Shown: piece after piece, positions 9,701 to 17,915 of the stretch
How the letters are laid out: each line of letters opens with the position of its first letter
How positions within the stretch are numbered: position 1 is the stretch's first letter
Notes under the pieces: generated by a model
Databases searched by the model: none
Told to the model about the DNA's origin: nothing
What the model saw: only the letters and a program-made list of their open reading frames with translations
Assembly (NCBI GenBank): GCA_016182785.1
Contig: JACPFU010000040.1
Coordinates: 1-51,109 of the forward strand
Source: Lysobacterales bacterium
GTDB lineage: Bacteria > Pseudomonadota > Gammaproteobacteria > Xanthomonadales > Ahniellaceae
DNA: 51,109 bases
Reading direction: 5' to 3'
Position numbers and translations under genes: made by a program

Positions 9701-9997
9701 CAGCGCGCGCAGCAGATGCTGGATCAGCGCCGCCGCATGCTTGCACTCGAAGCCGACCGGACAGGTGCAGTCGCTGAGCAGGCTCGGGCCGCGCCCGCGC
9801 GGATGCATCAGGGTCAGACCGGTCTCGTAGACCTGGCCGCGCGAGCCGAGCACCTGCGCGCTGACGCGGTGTTCGTCGACCTGCAGCAGTTCGCGCACCG
9901 AACTGCGGTCGGCGAGCGCCGTGCCACGCGCCCACGCCGCCCCGAACTCGATCGGGAAGCGTTCGGCATGCGATTGCAGGTAGTCGGTCAGGGTCAT
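6779..9997 (-). CDS. SWIM zinc-finger SNF2-family DNA-dependent ATPase
   Basis: Large (1072-residue) Swi2/Snf2-type ATPase, expected to translocate on double-stranded DNA; bacterial members are linked to transcription recycling and repair (RapA/HepA relatives), but the role of this subgroup is unsettled. The N-terminal SWIM motif is C77-x-C79...C85-x-H87. The motor has Walker A DDMGLGKTVQ near 632-640, a DEAQ box (FDEAQWLKN) near 734, GTPVENHLGELK, and the C-terminal lobe motifs KAGGVGLNLTRAD and QAIDRAHRIGQ near 1000-1015. The frame extends 19 codons further upstream, but the Met at 9997 fits the family start and leaves room for a divergent promoter shared with folE. The TPR pseudokinase gene follows on the same strand. 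Confidence 0.92.
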   Translation of the reverse strand: MTLTDYLQSHAERFPIEFGAAWARGTALADRSSVRELLQVDEHRVSAQVLGSRGQVYETGLTLMHPRGRGPSLLSDCTCPVGFECKHAAALIQHLLRALVPARGDEPGASAPSLWQLLAEHTSISDLPREATELVVLVTLDESTRMLFRPLRARRGKEGRWSHPRRVDLESPRVLQTLQSWPMHERLAGLSLLGFDGIEFIDGEYWLLFDGPIEALLAQLFTLGIELRLHHLQGPVLHAGPVRPLLAEWVLAASGDQHLQLRVEPTGIAIANTRYRRYLDAAGALLGPTLTDLDDQALARLRDLPPVAPDEVELASTALARLFPRGALPMPQQLATTPASPIAPTAVVLIGGAPYLNRPDLLTQATAHLGFRYGRHEVRAGDRAPELRWRGDDGRVHVLARDVEAEARASQFLARHGFKPGSAHALGAPAEHWYWNGRLKNGELQAWIAELRRDAGANRIELRSNDEFPIALEPEVGALDLRVEEDGNDWFSVRLGIDVEGQPVDLVPVLLEALSRPEEQRPDGLRLTLPDGRRVFIANERLTPLLDLVADLDTTGDGRLGLPRARIAALDPAPDWRFLPSREAADFIERVRAFRGVDAREPPPGFNAELRPYQKEGLAWLDFLQEFQFGGVLADDMGLGKTVQVLAHVAALKHEGRLDGPVLVLCPTSVVDNWRAEAERFAPMLRVRVLSGAERHGHFDALAETDLVITSYALLWRDIEQLKAQRFALAVFDEAQWLKNASSRSHGAASQLDAARRLCLTGTPVENHLGELKAQFDLAFPGLLGSHEQFRTRFRQPIERDRDSDAAERLRKRIAPFLLRRRKSEVARDLPSRTLIVQPVELEGGQRDLYETVRVQMEARVREALAAQGFGGAQITILDALLKLRQICCDPRLIEAGRKAEDVSSAKLDALMDLVPTLVDEGRAVLVFSQFTRMLDLIQEALIAQGITYARLDGSTKRREVQVARFQDGQVPVFLISLKAGGVGLNLTRADTVVLYDPWWNPAAEAQAIDRAHRIGQDKPVFIYELQCRGTVEERMHALKQRKREIADAVLEQGEAMLSTLSAEDLLTLFDA

Positions 9998-10095
9998 GGT
10001 GGCGGGCAAAGGACCGCCCATCTTCGCAGACACGCGCGTGAAATACACCGCCACTTCGCGTCGGCTAGCATGCGTCGATCACACCGGAGGATGCC

Positions 10096-10689
10096 ATGGG
10101 CGAGTCGATGCACACGGTCAGCCGCGCACAGGCCGAAGAGGCAGTGCGCACCCTGCTGCGCTATGCCGGCGACGACCCGGCGCGAGAAGGCCTGCTCGAC
10201 ACGCCACGCCGCGTGGTCGAGGCCTATGGCGACTGGTTCAGCGGCTACGCGCTCGACCCCGAGGAATACCTCAAGCGCACCTTCGAGGAAGTGGCCGGCT
10301 ACGACGAGATGATCGTGCTGCGCGACATCGAATACGAAAGCCACTGCGAGCACCACATGGCGCCGATCATCGGCAAGGCGCACATCGGCTACATCCCCGA
10401 CGGTGCCGTGGTCGGCATCAGCAAGCTCGCGCGCGTGGTCGAAGCCTATGCGCGCCGCTTCCAGGTGCAGGAGAAGATGACCGCGCAGATCGCGCGCTGC
10501 ATCCAGGACGTGCTCAAGCCGCGCGGCGTCGGCGTGGTCGTGGTCGGCGCGCACGAGTGCATGACCACGCGCGGCATCCACAAGCGCGGCGTCAGCATGG
10601 TCACCTCGAAGATGCTCGGCAGCTTCCGCCGCGACGCCCGCACCCGCGCCGAGTTCCTGAACTTCATCGACATGGGACCGGGGCGGTGA
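10096..10689 (+). CDS. folE: GTP cyclohydrolase I
   Basis: Converts GTP to 7,8-dihydroneopterin triphosphate, the first step of tetrahydrofolate biosynthesis (and of queuosine precursors). It has 197 residues, within the usual range for homodecameric bacterial FolE. Diagnostic segments: [21 protein letters not shown] around residues 77-97, carrying the zinc-binding Cys and His, and [15 protein letters not shown] around 151-165 with the second zinc Cys. Start: GGAGG at 10086-10090 sits 5 bases before this ATG; another ATG at 10091 directly abuts the GGAGG and is not usable. Transcribed divergently from the SNF2 gene and followed by the hipBA operator region. Confidence 0.97.
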   Translation: MGESMHTVSRAQAEEAVRTLLRYAGDDPAREGLLDTPRRVVEAYGDWFSGYALDPEEYLKRTFEEVAGYDEMIVLRDIEYESHCEHHMAPIIGKAHIGYIPDGAVVGISKLARVVEAYARRFQVQEKMTAQIARCIQDVLKPRGVGVVVVGAHECMTTRGIHKRGVSMVTSKMLGSFRRDARTRAEFLNFIDMGPGR

Positions 10690-10697
10690 GGGCAGTT

Positions 10698-10796
10698 ATC
10701 AACCTTAAGGTTGCGTTTCATGAAATCAACTCACGGGTTGATTCTTTGAATATCAACTGATACGTTGATGCTCGTCAATCCAACGAGCAGCTTGCA
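10698..10796 (+). promoter_or_regulatory. hipBA operator array: three palindromes plus a degenerate fourth, 27-base period
   Basis: The 106 bases between folE and hipB hold three copies of ATCAAC-N6-GTTGAT: 10698-10715 (right arm ends GTTGCG), 10725-10742 (perfect) and 10752-10769 (perfect). Their centres are exactly 27 bases apart. Continuing the period, 10779-10796 reads TCCAAC-N6-CTTGCA, a degraded fourth copy reaching the hipB start codon. E. coli hipBA is known to have several inverted-repeat operators bound by HipB, with a different sequence (TATCC-N8-GGATA). By analogy these are HipB sites for autorepression. A possible -35 (TTGATT, 10738-10743) lies inside the array, but I cannot fix the promoter. 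Confidence 0.8.
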
Positions 10797-11044
10797 TGGA
10801 CTACGCGATTCGTTCTCCGCACCAGCTCCGCACGCTGTTGAAGGGCTTCATCGCTGCGAGCGGCCACAATCAGCGAAAGGTGGCGCAGAAGCTGGGCGTC
10901 TCCCCACAGGCGATTTCCAAGGCCTTGCAGCAGCCGGAAAACATGAGCGTCCAGAGCTTGATGAGGATGCTGGCCGTGCTGGACGTGGAGTTGGCTCTGC
11001 GCAAGCCCGAGCCCGAGGAACACCGTATGGCGAGCGAGTGGTAA
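10796..11044 (+). CDS. hipB: HipB-type antitoxin / XRE repressor
   Basis: An 82-residue DNA-binding protein with one XRE helix-turn-helix (about residues 13-68): the segment NQRKVAQKLGVSPQAISKAL at 25-44 is the HTH, followed by the NMSVQSLMRMLAVLDVELAL helix-strand typical of HipB. E. coli HipB is 88 residues. It should bind HipA and silence its kinase activity and, as a dimer, repress the hipBA promoter through the palindromes just upstream. The C-terminal tail (KPEPEEHRMASEW) resembles the flexible HipB tail ending in Trp. Three bases separate it from hipA. Confidence 0.88.
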   Translation: MDYAIRSPHQLRTLLKGFIAASGHNQRKVAQKLGVSPQAISKALQQPENMSVQSLMRMLAVLDVELALRKPEPEEHRMASEW

Positions 11045-11047
11045 GCC

Positions 11048-12390
11048 ATGTCGCGCGCGACGAAAACGCTGGCCGTCTGGATGAATGGGGAACGGGTTGG
11101 TGATTGGCACGACGCCGAACGCGATCAGCAAAGCTTCCGCTACGACCCGAACTGGTTGGACTCGGCTGCTGCCCGTCCGTTGTCCTTGTCTCTTCCCTTC
11201 CTCCCGGACAACGCTCCGCATCGCGGCCCGGCTGTCTACAACTACTTCGACAACCTGCTGCCAGACAGCAAGCCGATTCGAGACCGCATCGCCTCGCGAT
11301 ATCGCACCGAGTCGAGGGACGCGTTTGCGCTGCTGCGGGAGATTGGTGCGGACTGCGTCGGGGCCGTGCAACTGTTGCGCGAAGACGAGCAGCCCGAGCA
11401 CCTGCGGCACATTCGGGGCCAGCCACTGACTGTCGATGATGTTGCGGACTTGCTGGCGGGAGTCCCCACCACCGCGGGATGGCATCCGACCGGTCGCGAA
11501 GATGGCCTGCGCATCTCGATTGCCGGAGCGCAAGAGAAGACCGCGCTGCTCTGGCACGAAGGACGCTGGCAACTACCGATGGGTGCCACACCAACGACCC
11601 ACCTGTTCAAGCTGCCCCTCGGAAGAATCGCAACCCTGGGCGTGGATCTGTCGACCTCGGTAGAGAACGAATGGCTGTGCTCCAGACTGCTCGCGGCCTA
11701 TGAACTGCCGATCGCGAACTGCGAGATGGCCAGATTCGGCGAGTCTCCGGTGCTGATTGTCGAACGCTTCGATCGCCGGCTGTCCGCGGACCAGCAGTGG
11801 TGGCTGCGACTGCCGCAGGAGGACTATTGCCAGGCATTGGCCCTGCCGCCGGAGCGGAAGTACGAGTCGGATAAAGGACCGGGCATCCCCGAGATCATGC
11901 GGGTGCTGCAAGGCTCGAAGCCGGAGCACCGTGAACTGGACCGCGAACGCTTCTTCCGGGCCCAAATTCTGTTCTGGATGCTCGCCGCCATCGACGGCCA
12001 TGCGAAGAACTTCAGCCTGTTCATCGAAGCGGGCGGGGCGTATCGTGCTACGCCGCTGTACGACGTCCTCTCCGCCTGGCCGTTCGTCGGCTCGGGTGCC
12101 GGAAGAATGCCGCGAAGAAAGTTGAAGATGGCAATGGCAGTACACGGCAAGAGCAAGCATTACGACCACGACACTATCCAGCGCCGGCATTGGACATCGA
12201 CCGCGCGCAAATGCGGATTCGGTGCCGATATCGAAGCCATGATCGACAGGCTGATCGAACAAACGCCGGGGGCAATCGCGAGGGTGGAGGCGGAATTGCC
12301 GTCTTCGTTTCCCCAATCGGTCGCACAGCAGGTCTTCGACGGGTTGCGCTTGAGCGCCGAAAAGCTCGCAATGCAGCGGGGTCGGCCGCA

Positions 12391-12394
<4 letters not shown>
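11048..12394 (+). CDS. hipA: HipA serine/threonine kinase toxin
   Basis: A 448-residue HipA kinase. In E. coli HipA phosphorylates glutamyl-tRNA synthetase, halts translation through (p)ppGpp and promotes persistence; the target here is inferred from close similarity only. All landmarks sit at the E. coli numbering plus 7: the autophosphorylated Ser (S157 in [14 protein letters not shown]), the catalytic Asp (D316 in DGHAKNFS) and the metal-binding Asp (D339 in LYDVLSAWP). The [10 protein letters not shown] lysine strand and VENEWLC segment are also conserved, so the kinase looks intact. It follows hipB by 3 bases and its stop overlaps the TTG start of recQ. The cassette is less GC-rich than folE and recQ on either side, consistent with acquisition. 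Confidence 0.93.
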
Positions 12395-14191
<1,797 letters not shown>

Positions 14192-14193
<2 letters not shown>

Positions 14194-14269
14194 CCCGCAA
14201 CCCGCAACCCGCAACCCGAATGTAGGTCACGGCCCGAATGCAGGTCGGATCAAGCGCAGCGGATCCGAC
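14192..14269. repeat. short tandem repeat and REP-like palindrome after recQ
   Basis: Immediately after the recQ stop the 7-mer AACCCGC occurs three times in tandem, then once as AACCCGA. Downstream, GTCGGATC (14244-14251) and GATCCGAC (14262-14269) form a perfect 8-base stem around a 10-base loop, preceded by GTAGGTC-type sequence. The arrangement resembles REP elements found at gene ends in gammaproteobacteria and could stabilise or terminate the recQ transcript, though no T-run follows. The rest of the 165-base gap (to 14358) must carry the promoter of the VWA gene; I see no clear boxes. Confidence 0.55.
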
Positions 14270-14358
14270 ATCGTTGTCGCGTCATCGTCGCCCCCGGCGC
14301 TTGCAGCGCCGCGGGAAACGCGCACACTCGCGGCCAACACTGCTGCCGGAGTCCGCCC

Positions 14359-15813
14359 ATGCTGCGCCGCGTCCGTGTTTTCCCCCTGGCCCTGGTGCTG
14401 GCGACGCCGGCATGGGCCGCGAATGAACAGGTGATGCTGGTGCTCGACGCATCGGGCTCGATGTGGGGCCAGATCGAGGGGCGCAGCAAGGTCGAGATCG
14501 CGCGCGATGCGGTCAAGGACCTGGTCGGCGACTGGAAGGCGGACGTCGATCTGGGCCTGGTCGCCTACGGCCATCGTCGCAAGGGCGACTGCGCCGACAT
14601 CGAGACCCTGTTGCCGGCGGCGCCTCTGAATGCGCAGGCGTTTCTGACCAAGGTCAACGGTCTTGCCGCCAAGGGCATGACGCCGCTGTCGCAGGCGGTG
14701 ATCCATGCCGCCGATGCGCTCAAGGCCAGCGAGCGCAAGGCAACCGTGATCCTGATTTCGGACGGCGAGGAGACCTGCAACCTGGACCCGTGCACGGTCG
14801 GCAAGGAACTCGAAGCGCGCGGCGTCGACTTCACCGCGCATGTAATCGGCTTCGACGTCCCGAACCCGGCGCACCAGGCGCAGCTGCGCTGCCTCGCCGA
14901 GAACACCGGTGGTCGTTACCTGAATGCGACCGATGCCGCCTCGCTGCAGAAGGCGCTCGGCGAAATGGCGGTGGAAGCGACCGAGCAGGCATTGCCGGCG
15001 GCGCCGGCGGCGCTGAACGCACCGAAGACGCTGATCGCCGCAAGCGAAGTCGAGATCGGCTTTTCCGGCCCGGCCGAGGAGCGCGACTGGATCGGCTTCG
15101 CGCCGGTCGGCAGCCGCGACGACGCCTACCTGGGCTGGGCCTGGGTCAAACCCGGTCCGCATTCGGTCCGGGTGATGGTGCCGGGCGAACCCGGTCGCTA
15201 CGAACTGCGCTACGTCAGCGCGCGACGCAAGCCACCGGTGCTGGCGCGCCTCCAGGTGCAGGTGAGCGCGGCCGAAGCCAGCGTGGTCGCGGCAAAGGCG
15301 GCGATGGCCGGCTCACGTGTCGAGATCCGCGCGCGCGGGCCGGGCGAAGCGCGCCACTGGATCGGCTTCGCGCCCAAGGGCAGCGGCCCCGGCGAGTACC
15401 GCGACTGGGTGCGCCCCGATGCATCCGGCACCACCACGGTGACGCTGACCGCACCCTCGGTCGCGGGCGAATACGAAGTGCGCTACGTGCTCAACGAACG
15501 CGAGAAGGTCGCGGCCGCGCAACCGATCACGGTGCTGCCGGCCAAGGCGCGCCTGCTCGACCCGCCACGCAACGCCAAGGCGGGCGCGATGATGAGCATC
15601 GAGTGGACCGGACCGAATGGCCATCGCAACTGGATCGGCAGCATCCGCAAGGGCGGCAGCAGCGCCGACTATCTCGGCTACGCCTACACCAACACCCCGA
15701 GCCCGGCACGCTTCCCCGCCCCGGACGCGCCCGGCGACTACGAACTGGTGTTCGTGCTCGCCGGCGAGAGCGGCGAACAGATCCTCGACCGCCAGCCGTT
15801 GCGGGTGGAGTAG
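14359..15813 (+). CDS. secreted VWA-domain protein with three WIG-type repeats
   Basis: A 484-residue exported protein. Signal peptide 1-21 (cleavage likely after AWAA). A von Willebrand factor A domain (about 25-205) has a complete metal-ion-dependent adhesion site: D30-A-S32-G-S34, T108 and D135 (LISDGEE). The rest is three tandem repeats of about 90 residues, each with a Gly/Pro turn followed by Trp-Ile-Gly (DWIGFAP near 242, HWIGFAP near 332, NWIGSIR near 423) and ending in Tyr-Glu-Leu/Val-Arg-Tyr-type beta strands, suggesting beta-sandwich modules. Similar VWA proteins are often annotated as TerY/YfbK-like without a defined role. It probably binds a periplasmic or surface ligand in a metal-dependent way. 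The convergent Fic gene ends 56 bases further on. Confidence 0.85.
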   Translation: MLRRVRVFPLALVLATPAWAANEQVMLVLDASGSMWGQIEGRSKVEIARDAVKDLVGDWKADVDLGLVAYGHRRKGDCADIETLLPAAPLNAQAFLTKVNGLAAKGMTPLSQAVIHAADALKASERKATVILISDGEETCNLDPCTVGKELEARGVDFTAHVIGFDVPNPAHQAQLRCLAENTGGRYLNATDAASLQKALGEMAVEATEQALPAAPAALNAPKTLIAASEVEIGFSGPAEERDWIGFAPVGSRDDAYLGWAWVKPGPHSVRVMVPGEPGRYELRYVSARRKPPVLARLQVQVSAAEASVVAAKAAMAGSRVEIRARGPGEARHWIGFAPKGSGPGEYRDWVRPDASGTTTVTLTAPSVAGEYEVRYVLNEREKVAAAQPITVLPAKARLLDPPRNAKAGAMMSIEWTGPNGHRNWIGSIRKGGSSADYLGYAYTNTPSPARFPAPDAPGDYELVFVLAGESGEQILDRQPLRVE

Positions 15814-15869
15814 AGCTGCAGCGCCCTGATCACGCGCGAAGTCCCGCGTCCATCGTCCGGATTGCGGGC

Positions 15870-17246
15870 CTATCGATCCGCAGGCAGCTCGACGGCCTTG
15901 CCGCCCGCTTCGCGAATGCGAGCGGCCAGTGCCGGCGGTGCAAAGAACGTGAAAGCGCGGCCTTCCTTGCGTAGTTCGAGCAGGTCTCGATCCGCCAGAT
16001 CGAGAAGATCGGTGCGCGCTGTCTGGTACGTCACCGCATGTCGTCGCTGGTGCTCGGCAATGGTGTAGGCGTGGTCGCCGTGTTTCAGTGCATGCTCCAG
16101 CAAGCGACGCTGGCGGTGATTCAAGGATGCGCCGAACCGAGAGTCCGCGCGCAGCAGACCGGCACCGTCGCGTCGTTCGGCTCGCTTCCGGTGGACGTAT
16201 TGCTGCAGTCCATCGAAAGCCCGCTCCATTACGTCCAGCTGATGCTCGATGAAGTAGCCGAGATCGTTCGCATCGGACTCGGCGTAGAGATAGGCGCGTT
16301 TGTAGTCCGCGGGTTTGCGTCGGATGACCGAAGATATCGAGAGGAAACGCGAGAGCCAGTAGCCGGAACGCAACATTGACCAGTAGAACAGCGTGCGCGC
16401 GGTGCGCCCGTTGCCGTCTACGAATGGATGGTCGTAGCCAACCTGGAAGTGAATCGCGATTGCGCGAATCACCGGATGAAGAAACGGTTGGGCATGGTCG
16501 TCGTTGGCGAAGGCGCACAGTCGTTCGAGCCGCTCGCTCAGCTCTCGCGCAGGGGGTGGCTCATGCAGCACGCGCTGCGAAATGTCGTCGACAACATGCA
16601 CGGCTTCGTCGTCGTTGCGCAATCGGCCGGCCGTGTCGGCATCGTCGAGCGTGCCGTCGGTGATCACGCGATGGATCTCGAAGATGCGGCCTGGCGTCAA
16701 TGGTTGTTGAACCCAGCGATCAAGCTCCAATGTCGCACGGTAGTTGTTGACGATCATGCGTTCGCTCTTGTCGCGCGGTGAGCGGTTGCTTCGCAACATT
16801 GCCTTGGCCACGCTCGCAGTGGTCGAGGCCCCTTCCAGCTGCGAGGAAGTCATGGCTTCCTCGATGAGGGAGCGCGCCAGATAGCCGTCACGCGTACGAC
16901 GATCTGTGTCCTCGACGAGCTCGGCAAAGGAGCCTGATGCGCTTCGATCGAGGAGGTGGAGGCGGCGCTGAAATGCATCGGTAAGCACGACTGTCATCGG
17001 CCGACCGGCCTTGTCGGTCAATGGCAGGGGCCTGGACCTGGCCGCTCGCGCCAGCTTGAGGGACGCCCACCAGGTCTCGCTGTTCAGGCCCTCCGGTGGC
17101 GTCAGATGGCGCAGATGATCCCAATGCTCGTAGCGGCCATCGACATCCGCTCCTGATCGGAAGTGCCGCTCCAAGTCCCTGAACAGATTCGGGTACTTGT
17201 TGAAGATCAGTTCAAGCGCCGTCGGACTCAGCGGCAGTTTCATCAT
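15870..17246 (-). CDS. Fic-domain AMP-transferase with N-terminal inhibitory motif
   Basis: A 458-residue Fic protein, expected to transfer AMP (or a related group) from a nucleotide to a target hydroxyl. The complete catalytic loop HPFVDGNGRTAR is at 273-284, with the flap region around TAGRLRNDDEAVHVVD (205-220). The inhibitory motif S134-x-x-x-E138-G139 lies N-terminal of the Fic core, placing it in the class held inactive by its own N-terminal helix. The C-terminal 90 residues (about 370-440: NHRQRRLLEHAL ... YTIAEHQRRHAVTYQTARTDLLDLADRDLL) look like a winged helix, so it may bind DNA and control its own promoter, where a perfect palindrome lies 19 bases upstream. Two adjacent ATG codons are possible starts. 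The target is unknown. Confidence 0.92.
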   Translation of the reverse strand: MMKLPLSPTALELIFNKYPNLFRDLERHFRSGADVDGRYEHWDHLRHLTPPEGLNSETWWASLKLARAARSRPLPLTDKAGRPMTVVLTDAFQRRLHLLDRSASGSFAELVEDTDRRTRDGYLARSLIEEAMTSSQLEGASTTASVAKAMLRSNRSPRDKSERMIVNNYRATLELDRWVQQPLTPGRIFEIHRVITDGTLDDADTAGRLRNDDEAVHVVDDISQRVLHEPPPARELSERLERLCAFANDDHAQPFLHPVIRAIAIHFQVGYDHPFVDGNGRTARTLFYWSMLRSGYWLSRFLSISSVIRRKPADYKRAYLYAESDANDLGYFIEHQLDVMERAFDGLQQYVHRKRAERRDGAGLLRADSRFGASLNHRQRRLLEHALKHGDHAYTIAEHQRRHAVTYQTARTDLLDLADRDLLELRKEGRAFTFFAPPALAARIREAGGKAVELPADR

Positions 17247-17264
17247 CGCAGCCTGCTATCAACT

Positions 17265-17293
17265 AACTACTAATATCGCACGAATTAGTAGTT
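17265..17293. promoter_or_regulatory. 10-base perfect inverted repeat upstream of the Fic gene
   Basis: AACTACTAAT (17265-17274) and ATTAGTAGTT (17284-17293) form a perfect inverted repeat around a 9-base spacer, 18 bases before the Fic start codon. The sequence is strikingly AT-rich for this genome. It fits an operator for a dimeric winged-helix or HTH protein, most simply the C-terminal domain of the Fic protein itself. A promoter box could overlap it on the minus strand. There is no T-run to make it a terminator of thpR, whose gene lies downstream on the same strand. Confidence 0.65.
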
Positions 17294-17354
17294 CACTGAC
17301 AGGTGCTATCTCGAAGATCGGCACGAGGAGGGTGGTGTCCAGGAACCGGACGGC

Positions 17355-17915
17355 TCACCAAGTGGCTTCGACGACATACCGCGGCGACTGCTGCGCGACA
17401 CGTTCGCTGCGGTAGAGGTGCAGGGTCGAGACCGGCCAGGACAGGGGTCCGAGGTCGTGCTGGGCGTGCAGCCACTCCTCGATCAAGGCCTTGGATACCC
17501 GTGGCGCGCAGCGCGCCAGGGTCAGGTGCGGGGCGTAGGGTCTGGACTCGGTCCTGAGCCCGGCGCCGCGCAGGCGCTGGCCCAGGTCCTCATGCAGACG
17601 GGTCAGCGCCGCATGGGCTGCAACGCCCGCCCAGAGCACGGTGTCGCCGGTCGCGGGCGTGAACTGGCCGACGCCGCGCAGCTCCAGCTCGAACGGATCG
17701 AGGCGCAGGTCGGCGAGCGCGGCCGAGACCAGCCCGGGTTCGACATCACCAAGGAAGTGCAGGGTCAGGTGCAGTCCATCCGGATCGACCGGACGCACGC
17801 CCGACGCCGCCACCGGCGCGACCGCCAGCAACGTCGCGCGCAACGCATTCGGCAGCGGGATCGCGAGGAAGCGGCGCGCCGAAGCCACAGAGCGCGGGGT
17901 GGACACCGCTCCCAC
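17355..17915 (-). CDS. thpR: RNA 2',3'-cyclic phosphodiesterase
   Basis: A 186-residue 2H phosphoesterase of the ThpR/LigT family, which opens RNA 2',3'-cyclic phosphates (and can join 2'-5' ends in vitro). Both catalytic motifs are present: H49-L-T51-L and H130-L-T132-L. The hydrophobic strands around LHFLGDV and the C-terminal LHLYRS strand fit the fold. The likely start is the GTG at 17915, which directly follows the TGA of the oxidoreductase gene with no spacer, so the two are co-translated; an internal start a few codons later is possible. No functional link to the oxidoreductase is evident. Confidence 0.9.
   Translation of the reverse strand: MGAVSTPRSVASARRFLAIPLPNALRATLLAVAPVAASGVRPVDPDGLHLTLHFLGDVEPGLVSAALADLRLDPFELELRGVGQFTPATGDTVLWAGVAAHAALTRLHEDLGQRLRGAGLRTESRPYAPHLTLARCAPRVSKALIEEWLHAQHDLGPLSWPVSTLHLYRSERVAQQSPRYVVEATW

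Noticed and set aside
12190..12390. Longer RecQ N-terminus of 67 residues
   Set aside because: This stretch is inside hipA in another frame, has no RecQ similarity, and a TTG start at 12391 gives the standard protein length.
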